DNA of 64,000 bases. It comes from Pleurostoma richardsiae. Lineage: Eukaryota; Ascomycota; Sordariomycetes; Calosphaeriales; Pleurostomataceae. Numbering within the stretch: the stretch's first letter is position 1; every line of letters begins with the position of its first letter. The notes under the pieces were generated by a model. That model ran no database searches. It was given only the letters and a program-made list of their open reading frames with translations, and was not told the DNA's origin. The DNA is taken from positions 1,922,001-1,986,000 of the forward strand of contig JANBVO010000002.1 of the NCBI GenBank assembly GCA_030052745.1, read 5' to 3'. Shown one piece after another: positions 1 through 11,288 of this stretch. The translations under genes were made by a program, and so were the position numbers.

Positions 1-3000
1 TCGGAGCCGCGGGGCTGATCCTCGCCGTCGTCCTCGTTCTCGCTGTCGGAGCCCAGGTCCGTGCTGGATATGATGGTGTTGTTGCTGGGCTCTTCAAGCA
101 GGTTCGACAGCGACTCGCGGATCTCGTCCAGGCTGGCCGGCTTCTTGTCCGTCTTGGTGCGGCGCGATGCAGCTGGCGGACGATTTCCGATCGGACCGGA
201 GTTGTGAAGCTTTGCCGATGAGCCGCCACTGGGCTGGCTGTCAGGGATGATCGCCTTTTCCTGAGATGGCGATGACTCCTGGCTGTCCTCCGGCGCCGGC
301 GGCGCAGGCTCAAAGATGAAATCCATCTCGTCATCACTGCCTCTATCCTCGATGGTGCGCAGGAAGGCTTGGTTTCGGGGGTTCTCTGCGACCTTAGAGA
401 TGCGCTCATCGGCGAAGAGTGCCTTCTGCATCTTGGCGAACTGCCTGCGTTTCATGCGCCTGCGTGCTTCTCCTCCGTCGTCCGAGTCGGAGAGGTCGTA
501 GTCCGCTCCCCTCTTCCGGCGGAGCATGCCGCTCGTGATGTCCCGGAAGAGCTTCTCGACTTGCTTCTCATCGTTGGCTCTCTCACGGTCGCTGTGAAGA
601 GGTTAGTAACACATTATATGATGTGAGATAGTCAACTTACGCGTAAAACGCGGCGAGCTTGGCGTCATCCATCCCATTGCCCTGGGTCACGTCGTCGATC
701 ATTTCATGGACAGAGGCGGCGTCATCATCACTACTATCTTCGCCGTCGGCACCGCCCAGACCAGCATACTCATCTTCAGACTCCTCGGCCTGCTCTTCCA
801 CCATCTCCTTAGCCTTGCTCTTTTTCTTGTTGAACTCCTCCCTCGCTTTTCTCCTCTTCTCCTTGGCCGCTGCCTCCTTCATGACGCTGAAGGCAGTCGT
901 ACCGAATGCGAATTCATCGTCTTCCAGCTCCATGTCACCGCCGGCTTCATCTTCAGAGTCCGAGGCGACAAGAATTTTCCGGCGCAGCCTGCTCTTCTTC
1001 CGAACGAGCGGAGAATCGTGGTGCTGTTCTTCAATCGGCTGGGTCGGCTGAGTCTGGTGCATGATGACAGTGTCGATTGTCGAAGCCGGCGCCTCAATAA
1101 AACGCTCCTTCAGTGGTGTGAAATTCTGGAACCCTGCGTCCTGGCTGAGCTCGACCATCTCAGACACCTGAGTACCGGTCGCCTGCAGGAGGCTGTCAAA
1201 GCCATGCATCTGAGACTGGGAGAAGTTGATCTGGACGCCCTGTGTCTGAGTCTCACGCTCCTGTAGTGTACCCTGCTGCGTGTCCGGAAGCTGACTATCA
1301 ACGACCATACCATTGCCTGAGTCCTCTGCGGTTTGGGAGAACTGAGAATCCGGAAAGTTATCAAAGCTGGGCATGAATACTTGTGACGAGTAGCTTGCAG
1401 GAGGAAGTTGGCTGTCGTCCATGGTGCCAGCGAAGATTTGGGTGAGGCCGAGGCCTGCTGGGCCTGCCACTGGCAAGCCTGGGATGAATGTCTTGGTAGC
1501 AGATCGGAGGACAGAGGTTGGCACCTCGGGGGACGTGCCATTTGCAGCAGGAGACTTGGCGAACAGGTTCTTCGGCCGTGGGGTAGCCTCCACCTCGTTC
1601 TCCTCGTCGTCCGAGAGTACGACAGTAAGCTTCTTCTGGCGGCGAGGCTTCTTCGGCACTGGTTCCTCCTCCGTCTCGCTGCCGCTCTCATCCTGCCTCG
1701 CCTCGTCGTCGGACGCGCCCCATCTATGCCGCTCCTCCTCGGCATCCGGATCTTCCCATTCCTGCTCGCTTTCGGACCCGTCTGATTCAGCTTCGTCATC
1801 AAGCATCGCCTCAGTCGCTGGTTCCTCTTTCGGCACAACATCAGCTTCATCGTCCGCGCCAACATCGGATCCGGCAGCTTCTTCTTCCCCTTCCTCGTCG
1901 GAGCCAGACAGCTCGACTTCAGAGAGCTCGGCTTCTTCCTGATACTCGTCATCGCTGCTATCGTCCCAAGCCAGAGGGTCGGCTTCACCAGACTTCTTCT
2001 TTTCTTTCTTAGCGGCTTCTTTCTCTCGCTGCATGATCTCCTCGGCCTCCCTGCGAGCCCGAGCGACGATATCCTCAACTTCGACCATCTCGCGCTCTCT
2101 CTCCTCCTCGGTCTGAATGTGGACTCCCTTCGCCCTCAACATCTCCAAGCGCCTGTCGCGCTCGAGCTTGGCTTGCTGCCGGGCGCGCTGCTGCAACTGA
2201 GCTATGAGCTCACCGGTAGTGATGGCAGATTTGTCAATCTTCTTGTTGACCTTCTTTTCCGGGGAATCCAGATGTGCGAGACGCCGCAGGGCATGCAAAG
2301 ACCTTGATTCCTTCGCCTTGTTCACAGGAATGCGGTCAAAAATGGCGTCAAGCTTGCTTTTCTTTGTTGCAGCGACATCCAGGTCGTCGTCTAGTTCTAT
2401 GACAGCCCTGTTGGCCTGGATCTCTGGAAACCTCACTCGTATGTTGCGCCTAGGGACTGTAGGCTTGATGTTCTTTGCATCCAAGTTCGGCGAAGTCGCT
2501 TTTTTGAGCCGTTCAGTGGATGCAGCTGTCAAAGCACTTTCGAGGGTGAGGAGGTCCTGATCATTTGCTTTCAAGATGTTGTCAAGAGCAGTCTGTGCTT
2601 TCCCGGCTTGAGGCTGTGCAGTCACAGATGTCTTGTCTTTCCCCAGAACGTCCTCTACCAGAGCGGGCGGTGAGCTCGGCGGTGTGTCAATATCGTGCAT
2701 CTCTGCATCCGAATGCTGAGCCGAGGCTGGGGAGGTTGGCCGGCTCGAACTAGCTGCCTTCGACCCCAATTGGGTGCCTGAAGGCTTGAAGTTGAACCGC
2801 TCGAAGAGTGTCGACTTGGTGATCTTCTTCTTCGTCTTGGCCTCGTGGGCGAGCTGAAGCGCTCGGGTCATGCGCTGGGTCTCACGATTCATTTCCTCCA
2901 ACGCTTTCTTGCTGGCCTTTCTAGCAGGACGAGCATTGTCCTGCGTCAATTTCCGACCGCCCTCATCATCGGTAATGTCGGAGACGTCTTCATCCGTGTC

Positions 3001-3750
3001 GTGGGCAAGATCTCCCATCGCGGTCGCCTGAGCAGCGGCTCTGGCTTCCTGCTTGCGAGCCTCCTCCGCCTCGCGAGCCTGCCTCTCCCTCCGCTTCTTG
3101 GCTAATAGCTCCTTGAAGCGGTTGTTCTTTAAGGAGGGTAAATCAAGCTCGCTCTCAGAGCCGTCGTCACCGTGGCCTTGTCCGGTCGGCGAGTCTGGTT
3201 TGTACGGAGAGACAAACAGTCCTGGTGACCTTTCTTCGGATGCCAGGGCCGCAGCCTCGGGCGTAGTGCTGCGATGAGAGCGGTTCTGTAGCCTCCGTTT
3301 CTTCACTGGAAGCACTTCATCCTTGTCGACATCGTTCATATCGGTATCCGGGGTATCTTCCGAGCTCTTCTCTTTGAGCGCGTCTAGTTGGAGCATCCTC
3401 CTCACGCGCTCCCTCGCGTCCGCTTCTGGCTCTGGATCCGCATCATGCGTTGTGCCATTGTCTGTTCGCATGGCAGCCGCTAGACGGCCCCTGGGGCGAA
3501 TAATGTCTTCGTCGTCATCGTCGTTGTCGTCCTCCGCTGTGCTGTTGCTGGAGCTTGCCTCAATCCGCGTAATATTGACGTCTGGATTCTCGACTGGGTT
3601 ATCCAGGTTCTTTGCTGGTCGACGGGTTTCGCCCTCATCAGAGTCGGAATCCACTTGGGCGAGCACAGCTCTGACCTTGGCCGCCGGGGAGAGGTCGAAT
3701 GCTCCCAGAGAGCCGGGCGAGGAGGGGGAAGAGGACCGCGAAGAAGCCAT
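1..3750 (-). CDS. MRC1: Mrc1/Claspin-type replication checkpoint mediator (C-terminus beyond window)
   Basis: Mrc1 travels with the replisome and relays Mec1/ATR signals to the Rad53/Cds1 checkpoint kinase; this is family knowledge. Two exons are visible: 3750..641 and 591..1, running off the left edge, about 1,230 residues in view. The 49-bp intron (640..592) has GTAAGT, a TACTAAC branch site and CAG. The product is very acidic and Ser-rich. An SQ/TQ cluster lies at about 1150-1440, the kind of region phosphorylated by Mec1. The Mrc1-like domain follows and crosses the intron: YAGLGGADGEDSS, then AAFYADRERANDEKQ, then FRDITSGMLRRKR. The first ATG is at 3750; the frame is open upstream to a TTG at 3762, but there is no earlier ATG. 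MluI-box-like sites lie about 165-200 bp upstream. The next gene, HFI1, is tandem on the same strand. Family assignment is firm; the true end is not seen. Confidence 0.9.
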
Positions 3751-4641
3751 TGTGGGCTTCAATTGGGAGGTTTTATTATAATGTCGACATGTAATATCGC
3801 GGCAATATCATGCTGCCTAAAATTGATGGTAGAGTTCGTGTCTACGGATTACAGGCAGGAAAAGAGGCTCGACTTTGTGGGTAGGGCGTGGTATAAATAG
3901 AGTGGGGAGCTCTGAACGCGCTCGACGCGACTGGCGACGATGCGCGTCCGTGTAAATGCGCACAGACCAGTCACCCTGCACTCTAGACAAAAAGGTACGT
4001 ACCCGACATCGACATCACGGAGCTGACGGAAAAGGAATCTCCCCAGCCACTCCAAGGCACGGATACCTTCACGTATTCTGCAAGAGTCCCTTTCTAGATA
4101 TTGGTCTCTTGATGCGACTTTGTCAGCATAATGAGGGCGAGTGAGTAGCTTGACTAGCAACAGCTGCACAACCTGTCAGTGCGGGCTGGAACGCCTGATT
4201 TCAAGATACACGAGAAGCGCCTCATTCCGTCGCCGGTAGATCCCCTAGCTTTTTTGATGATATCCTCAACACAAAATCGATGTCAGGCTAGATATGTGCT
4301 GTTTGTTCAAGAGCCCGCTCGGGTATCGTCCATAGAGAAGAGCTGCAAAACACAACGACCGACTACCCCTGACCAACACAACAGTCCAATCCGCCAACTC
4401 GACATTGAAGTTCAGACAGTTCCCTCCCAGACTTCACTTCTGCTATAATGTACAGGGTAATCCAATCCCCCTCTCGAGCGCCATGTGAAATGCCAATGCC
4501 GTAGATGCATAGATGCCGCAGGTACTCCATAGACCAATCCAGTTTTCAACGCCGCTGCCGTCGCCTTGGTTTTTCCCTCCTATTTCGTATTTCCCCGTAA
4601 CAACCATATGAACCCGTCTTCTGAGGCTGGACATCGTCCCC
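3751..4641. other. Intergenic: MRC1 upstream region and HFI1 3' flank
   Basis: This 891-bp spacer lies between two minus-strand genes. It holds the MRC1 promoter side, including three ACGCG-type words at 3916-3947 and a TATAAATA string near 3892. It also holds the presumed 3' end of HFI1. The short reading frames in it, for example 4443-4649 minus, show no recognisable motif. Confidence 0.6.
3916..3947. promoter_or_regulatory. Cluster of MluI-cell-cycle-box-like sites upstream of MRC1
   Basis: ACGCGC (3916), ACGCGA (3925) and GCGCGT (3942, an ACGCGC on the other strand) occur within 32 bp, about 165-200 bp before the MRC1 ATG. ACGCG is the core bound by MBF/DSC1, which drives G1/S genes in yeasts, and MRC1 is such a gene there. 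None is the perfect ACGCGT, so this is an inference. Confidence 0.35.
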
Positions 4642-6200
4642 TCAGCCAACTGCTAGACAAGAATCAAGGATTCCGTCAAGACCATCCACGTCTTGGTTGT
4701 CTGCACCTTCCCACCACATCTCGTCGTCGATATCCATGTGGTCGTCGTGGCTGACACCGTTAGGTAAAGTCTCTCCCTGTGTCCCATTGACGCCGTTGAC
4801 CTCAACACCGCTCTCTTTCCAGACCGCTCCGCCCTGTCCATCCAACCACGTGTAGTCGTCCCAGTTCTCGAGCTCACCGTCTCGGTAGTTGTATATTATT
4901 GACTTGGCAATAATGGGGAATTGCGACATACCGCAATCGCTCATATCCAGAGCAAGGCGGAGGTCAGCCATGCCCAGAGGCCCACGCTCACCAGCCGATT
5001 TAGCTTCGACCGGCAATAACCCGCCCTTGTCGCGCGTGACATCGCCCCGAAGTGCCGCTCCTTCCTCCTGCACAAGTTGTCGTTTATACTTGTGGGTTTG
5101 TATCCAGCTCGTACCGGTACCGAAACCTGCACTGCCGGACTCTCCTGGCCCGTTGCTCCGCGTTCGGCTGAAAATTCCTGCCAGGACCTCCTTGATGAAA
5201 CACTCTGTAGCGACAGACATATAATGGGCGGCATCCGGGGCGTGGCCAGAAACCAAACCGGCCTCGTAGCATGAGGGAAGCATACGCGCCTCAATGTTGC
5301 TTACATCGGGAAACTCGCCCGACTCGACCGCCAAAGGCTGCGCGTATCGTTTCCGTATCTCCAGATCAAAATCTGCACTGTGTGTTAGCGACAGTTGCTT
5401 GTGTAACTGATGCTAGGCAACCCACTCATTCGGTTTAGGCCACCGGCGCTGGGAGGAATTTCCGCAGTAGCTCGGGGTGGTCTGGCTTTATGATGGTCGG
5501 TAAAGACGTTTGCTAGAGACTCGTAGGGATCAACCTGTAACATAAGGCCGTTAGTCACTTCAAACGTTGCTCCTGGAGTAAGCTATCAAGCCGAAGTTCA
5601 CGCACATCATTATGTGCCAAGTCCTTGATGCGCCTCCGATCTCGACTTGGTAGTTGCATAACCTCGCCCTTCAATCGTCGCTCTGCAGCATCGCCGGAAA
5701 TGGGCTTGCTACCACTGGCTGTGGTAGGTTTGTCATTAGCGCTGACCCAGGGCGCGAGGCCCTGGTCGGGCATCTCTCGGGTGACATTGCCGTAGATGGC
5801 GGCGATGAGCTGGTTGTGGAGGTGCTCCTTCTCGCCATTCTGTGAGGTGATTATGGGGTCAATTCGCTCGGAGAATTCAGCCTGGTTAAGTCGGCCTGTC
5901 TCAATTATTAGCTTGGTCTGCTGTTGTTCCTGCTGGTTGCATGCGGTCAGTGATGTCAGGGGGCCACCTACCGATGAGGAACTGGGTAGTGGCTTCTTTG
6001 TAGGCAGCCCATTGTTCGCTGCCGATTGCGGCTTTCAGCGCAGTATATATAGGCTCGACATCGATCCGAGCAGGGACGAGCTGGCTGCCCTTGGACTTCT
6101 GCAGCGTCGGCGCGGATACGGTGATGGTTTTCGTAGAGAGGACGGGTGTTGCGAGGCCGATCGATGGCCGGCTTAGCTCAGCGGGGTTGATGTCGGGCAT
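4642..6200 (-). CDS. HFI1: SAGA complex subunit Hfi1/Ada1
   Basis: Hfi1/Ada1 is a structural subunit of the SAGA histone-acetyltransferase co-activator in the nucleus, where its histone-fold part pairs with a TAF-like partner. Four exons join in frame to 452 residues: 6200..5972, 5895..5606, 5534..5426 and 5372..4642. Introns are 76, 71 and 53 bp with donors GTAGGT, GTGCGT and GTGGGT. The N-terminal family block reads [20 protein letters not shown], then FLIG joined across intron 1 to [15 protein letters not shown] central [12 protein letters not shown] block follows, then [20 protein letters not shown], then [13 protein letters not shown] and [20 protein letters not shown] near the C-terminus. 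The ATG at 6200 begins [12 protein letters not shown], as fungal Ada1 proteins do. It is transcribed away from GCP3. Splice sites were read by eye but all phases close. Confidence 0.9.
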
Positions 6201-7990
6201 TTTGGCGGTGCTGATGCGCTTGTGATGATGTCGGCGAGGGAGGAAGTCGCGTGCGAAGACTCAGCACCGCGCCGCGCGGCAAACTGGCTCATGAGCGCGT
6301 GGAACGAGAGGTCGAGTCTATGCGATCACGCTTTTGCTCTCAGATCGATGGATATGGCATGTCGTGGCTGCCAAATGGATGCGCATTCTTGGTCGGGCGG
6401 AGGCAGGAGCGGCGGTGCGACTCTAGAGTTGATTAAGCGACATCCCACCCGGAGAGATGAATGCAGGTCTGCCCTGTCGGTATCCGGAGACAGGATAAAG
6501 CCTTGGGCTGGCCGGCAAAGTTTACAGAGAATTCTGGAGGTGGGAGATGGTGAATGAGTGGGCGACGCTGGCGGCGAATGCTCAGAGTCGTGGAAAGTGT
6601 GAAGTGATGATTGCGGCTCCGAGTTCGACTCGGGCTGCTCAAAAGGGACGGAAGTACCTGAGTAGTTACGCTACTACCACCCCACATCCGGGCACTTCGA
6701 CATCAACATCCTAACACCAAACAAGCGTACTGCGTATGCTCAACCATAACTCCTACCGAGTAAGTTCACAGTACACCCAGACTGTGGCGCCTCCATTTAA
6801 CACCGCAAGAACTACGGTAGGGTCACGATTTCACCAAACCACCCAATCTCACGGCGTTGCCGCCATCACGGCCAGAACGGTGAATGCACTCCGGAGAACT
6901 GACGGGGCCAAACTCACATTTCGCAACATCTATTCCGCCATGAGAACAAGAGGTTTTCACAACTCACAGCGTCTCCTCCTTCGTGAAAACTATCCTGTCG
7001 TCGCCGATGGCTCTGTCAAGGCGACAGGTGAGGCGGCCTATAGACTATACCCGATCCATATCCATTGATCCCGGAACGCGAGCTCGAGTATTGATATACT
7101 CTCCAGCCCAACGAGCCATTGTGAATTGTGCCGTTCGTATTGTGGGATAGGGTGGCTAGACCACGGTACAGGTATGTAAGTAGGGAGATAAGTTTACTGG
7201 GAGAGTAGGCAAGCTGGCAGAGGACCCGAGGGAGAGTAGGAAAGTTAGACATAGCCAAGTTGGAAGCAAGTTAAGAAGATGATGCGGAAATCAACACCCC
7301 TTAGGAAAGACTCAAGTCAACGATCGATCCTTATATATTCTCTATCAACCCCGACGTGGGTTCTTTAAGATGGTTCTCTTGAATGGGGTTACCTGGGGAG
7401 TTTGCTCCTCCTGGATAATCCACGCCCCTCCAGGCACGCTTCTCAGATGGCGTTTTTGACGAGCCGTTTTCGCCAAACTCAGAAGGGCTAGAGAGCCTAC
7501 ACTCGCGTGTGATTTCGAGCCAGGTTTCCACGTATTCGAATGTATCATAGATACGGTTCTTATGGCTGCTGAAGCGGCACGATTGGACATTTTTCAGCGG
7601 CTTGCTATCAGGTAGAGATATGCTCACTTATATACATGGCGTGAGAGCGTAAGAGTCCACGTCTCCACGCCTTGGTGTGGAGTGCGCTAGTACTGAGTAC
7701 GGGCACTGTCACTTGCAGTAGATGGAGGCGTGAAGTACTCGCTACTCTAGTTGTCCAGATCTAATCAGTCTCCCGTCCCTCTATTTTCATCCCACGTCGC
7801 GACAACGCGTTCCCCGCTAAATGAATGCTTGATGTCGACAACAGTACCTAGAATCTACAAGAGTGAATGGGTGCTGAACACCCAGTACCACGAGAACCAT
7901 ACACTAAGCAGCACAGAGTCAGTCCGCTGTCGATCAGCTTCGGACGAGTATTTGACCAACTTCTAGACGCGGCCCTGCAAAGATGCCATC
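6201..7990. other. Divergent intergenic region between HFI1 and GCP3
   Basis: This 1.8-kb spacer carries the promoters of both HFI1 and GCP3. A symmetrical CCGAGTTCGACTCGG word lies at about 6611-6625. One ATG-initiated frame (6736-7068) is listed separately. A minus-strand frame at 7331-7627 starts from GTG directly after a stop and has no ATG. I see no RNA gene or mobile element. Confidence 0.55.
6736..7068 (+). CDS. Possible small mitochondria-targeted protein (doubtful)
   Basis: This is an ATG-initiated frame of 110 codons between two divergent genes. The residues RGFHNSQRLLLRE in its second half look like the presequence cleavage region of many fungal mitochondrial proteins, and the frame is rich in Arg, Ser and Thr with few acidic residues. 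A GTAAGT at about codon 9 could also be a splice donor, so the real exon structure may differ. I do not recognise a family. Against it: it is short, sits in a promoter spacer and has no visible domain. Confidence 0.25.
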   Translation: MLNHNSYRVSSQYTQTVAPPFNTARTTVGSRFHQTTQSHGVAAITARTVNALRRTDGAKLTFRNIYSAMRTRGFHNSQRLLLRENYPVVADGSVKATGEAAYRLYPIHIH

Positions 7991-10814
7991 ATGCCGCACG
8001 ACCACAGCCATCGCATCTCCAATGCCATCGACAGCCTGATAGCACACCTCGTGCCAAGCGACGCGAGCGAAGATGAGGAAGCTGCCCAGGAGAGGCATGA
8101 CAACTGCTTTGAGCTCGTCAAAACTCTCCTAGATAAGTCAGTGAATCTCCCTGTCCCAACAAGCGCGGCTACTAACATAGCGATCCGACAGCCCCATCTC
8201 CCCTGCCATATCCTCCGACGTGAACCACGCCTCCGATTTAATCAAGAGGAAACTCATCCAGAGCAATCCAAGCCAGGCTCTACGCTTTTCCAATCTATAC
8301 ACGCGCCTCTTGTCGCTTCCAGTCCTTAACCAGAAGTGGGCGATATTGTACCTGCTGTATCAGCTTGCCGATTCTCCGGATCCCAACGAGCCTCTTCCCC
8401 TGAGTCCACTGAGACAGCCCGTGCAGCGAGATGTATTGCGCCGCCGAGCCGAGAAAGAGCAAGCCACGAGGCCAGTTGCTTCTACACCGAGGGAGAAGGA
8501 AGAGGAGGTCTTCAACGATGCTTTTCAACCGGGCGGACTGAAGAAGTTCCCTCCGAAGGAGGCGAGGCAGAGTCCCGGTGAAAAGGCGGAGAACAACGAA
8601 GAAGATAATAGCAACAAAAGAGACGTATCTCTCAAGTCAACCCTGCTTGCCGATAGCTACGTCGAGATCGATCCTCCGGAGACAGCGCTCTTAAGGGACC
8701 TGCCTTTCACCCTCCAGGGACTGTCCTCGGCGACCCTGCCTTTTTCTCAAGACACGGTGCTAAAGCTTCCACCCACTCTCCCATCCCCATTAATATCTCT
8801 GCTGCATACTCTGGCCGAACCATCCCTCCTTTACAGGGGCCTTTCCTCATGGGTGAAAACACCCGCTGGTGGATTGCTTGGCCAGAGCTTGCGAGCTGCC
8901 ATCAGCGGCGAGCTCCGGTCCTACCTCAGCCTAATCGCTACCTTAGAAGCCCAGATACGCCGTGCTCTGTCTTCACTTAACGAATCCGCTCCGAGAGGTG
9001 GAATCGGGAAAGCTGGTGTCACCCTGAAGCGCTGCGTGGTGTGGACGAGGGAGGCGACAATGGGCCTCCGGCTCCTGAGTCTGATAGCGGAGGAGTCCAA
9101 GAGCAAACGCGGCGGCCAAATAATATCTTTGATACATGGGTTTTCTTCATCACATGGAGATCCAATCGTCGCGGCATTCGCCGAGCGCCTCCTAATTCAA
9201 GTTACCCGCCCCTTTTACGATATACTACGGCACTGGATCTACGATGGCGAGCTGCAGGATCCTTACAAGGAGTTCTTCGTCAAGGAGCAAGATCCAAACA
9301 ATGAAGCGCGAAAAGAGCTGAAGTCGCGCGGTCAGAGCAGCGTCTGGAACGATAAGTATGAGACCGACAAGAAAATGATACCAAGCATCATCACAGACGA
9401 CTTCGCACAGAAAGTCTTTCTTATCGGCAAGTCGCTCAATTTTATCCGCCACAGCTGTGGTGACTCGCAGTGGGTAGAAGACTACTCCAAGTCATCCTCC
9501 AAGGAGCTCCGATACGGCGATACGGCGACGCTGGAGGCGTGGATCGACGAAGCCTACAAGACGACCATGAAGCGCCTGATGGACCTGATGACCAACAAAT
9601 TCCACCTCTTCGAGCACCTGCGGGCGCTCAAGAACTATATTCTCCTCGGCCAGGGCGACTTCATCGCGCTGCTGATGGAGTCCCTGGCCGCGAATCTCGA
9701 CCGACCAGCCGGGGCCCAGTACCGGCACACCCTGACGGCGCAGCTGGAGCACGCCATCCGCGGTTCTAACGCGCAGTACGACTCGCCGGAGGTGCTGCGC
9801 CGGCTTGATGCGCGCATGCTGCAGCTGAGCCACGGCGACATCGGCTGGGACTGCTTCACGCTCGAGTACAAGATCGATGCGCCGACCGACGTGGTCGTCA
9901 CGGAGTGGGGCAACCGGCAGTACCTCAAGGTGTTCAACTTCCTGTGGCGCATCAAGCGCGTCGAATTCGCGCTGGCGTCCACTTGGCGCAAGTGCATGAC
10001 GGGCTCGCGTGGTGTCTTGCAGACGTCCGACCCTGCCGTCGTTCAGACCTGGAAGTCGACGCGCGGCGTCCTCGCTGAGATGGTCCACTTCGTGGGTCAG
10101 CTGCAGTACTACATCCTCTTCGAAGTCATCGAGTCCTCGTGGGAGCAGCTGCAGAAGGGCATCCGCAAGGAGGACTGCACCCTCGACGACCTGATCCGCG
10201 CGCACACCCGCTACCTCGACAGCATCACCCACAAGGGTCTGCTGGGTGCTCGCCGGAGGCAGCACAACGAGGCCCTCGCCGCTGCTGCCGCCATGGGCAT
10301 CGCCGAGGTCGAGGACCGCAACAGCTACATGGTCCAGCTGGGCGACCTGCTTCGCACCATGCTGCACTACCGCGAGGCCGTCGACGGCCTGTACAGCTGG
10401 TCCGTGTCCGAGTTCACCCGCCGCCAGGAGGCCGAGGTGCGGCACTCCACCACGGCCGCGCCGCGCTCGCCCACCAAGCGCGGCGGGCCGTTCGCCCCAT
10501 CCAAGCCGTCCACGCCGGCCCCGCCGCTCGACGCGGACGACGTCTTCGGCGCCGACGGCCCCGCCGGCAACGTCGTCCCCTCCGAGTTCCCCGCGCTGCA
10601 GGAGCGGCTCCGGCAACAGGGCGGCAGCTTCCGCACGCGGCTGCAGATCCTCCTGGGCGACCTCGCGTACCAGCCCGACGTGGACATGCGCTTCCTCGGT
10701 GTGGCCATGAACTTCAACGACGTGTACCAGCCCGTGCGGCGCAAGACCAAGAGCGCGGCGCCGGCGGGGTCGCAGACCGCCAAGAGCGAGGTGGGCAACA
10801 GCTCGAGGGCGTGA
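7991..10814 (+). CDS. SPC98: Gamma-tubulin complex component 3 (GCP3/Spc98)
   Basis: GCP3 binds gamma-tubulin in the small complex that nucleates microtubules at spindle pole bodies. Two exons (7991..8136 and 8192..10814) give 922 residues. The 55-bp intron has GTCAGT, an ACTAACAT branch site and ACAG. The GRIP1 part begins near residue 213 (LLRDLPFTLQGL) and includes LLGQSLRAAISGELRSYL. The conserved YKEFFVKEQDPN and WNDKYETDKKMIPSII follow, then KSLNFIRHSCGD. GRIP2 includes LRALKNYILLGQGDFIALLM, TLEYKIDAPTDVVVT and VFNFLWRIKRVEF. The N-terminal 200 residues are charged and low in complexity. An ATG at 7983 is in another frame, so 7991 is taken. From about 9460 to the stop, third positions become strongly G/C, unlike the first half; the change falls near the GRIP1-GRIP2 junction. 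It is convergent with the zinc-knuckle gene. Confidence 0.93.
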
Positions 10815-11288
10815 TGATGGGGGTAGCGGTTGCTAGGGGTGTCTTGCTTATACCCATTGAGGGTTTGTGCCAGCAGCATGATGATTTGTGACGGGAACTG
10901 GCCTGGTCAGTGGTCCAATGGCCGATGATGGAGTAAGGTAGTGAGAAATATTAATGAATCACGAAGCGAAGGAACGGGATGTCGTCTTGATCGGCGTTAG
11001 TTTCTCTGTATCATGAGGTCTTGAACCGTGACCTGTCTCTCTAAGCTTCTAAGTCTCGTATGCTGCTCAAAGGCGCTCAAGCACCAGCGTGCCTCTCTCC
11101 CCAGCCCGAGAGATTCGCCCCTTTTGTTGGCCACTCCTTATGTACCAGTCCTTATAGAAGGTCGAATAGCGATTCCTCCGGCACATGACGCTGTACTAAG
11201 CAACGGTCTAGCAGCGGTCTTGCAGCCTGTCTGTCCTATATGTACAAAATGGGTATACTCTAACATTTACATCACTCCGGACGGGCCA
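10815..11288. other. Convergent 3' spacer
   Basis: This 474-bp stretch lies between the stops of GCP3 and the zinc-knuckle gene and presumably holds both 3' untranslated regions and poly(A) sites. I see nothing else in it. Confidence 0.6.

Noticed and set aside
3751-3762. Four extra codons at the start of the MRC1 frame
   Set aside because: The upstream start is TTG; the first ATG is at 3750.
9492-10616. 374-codon minus-strand frame inside GCP3
   Set aside because: It is a shadow produced by the very high G/C third positions of the GCP3 3' half; the sense frame has clear GRIP motifs.
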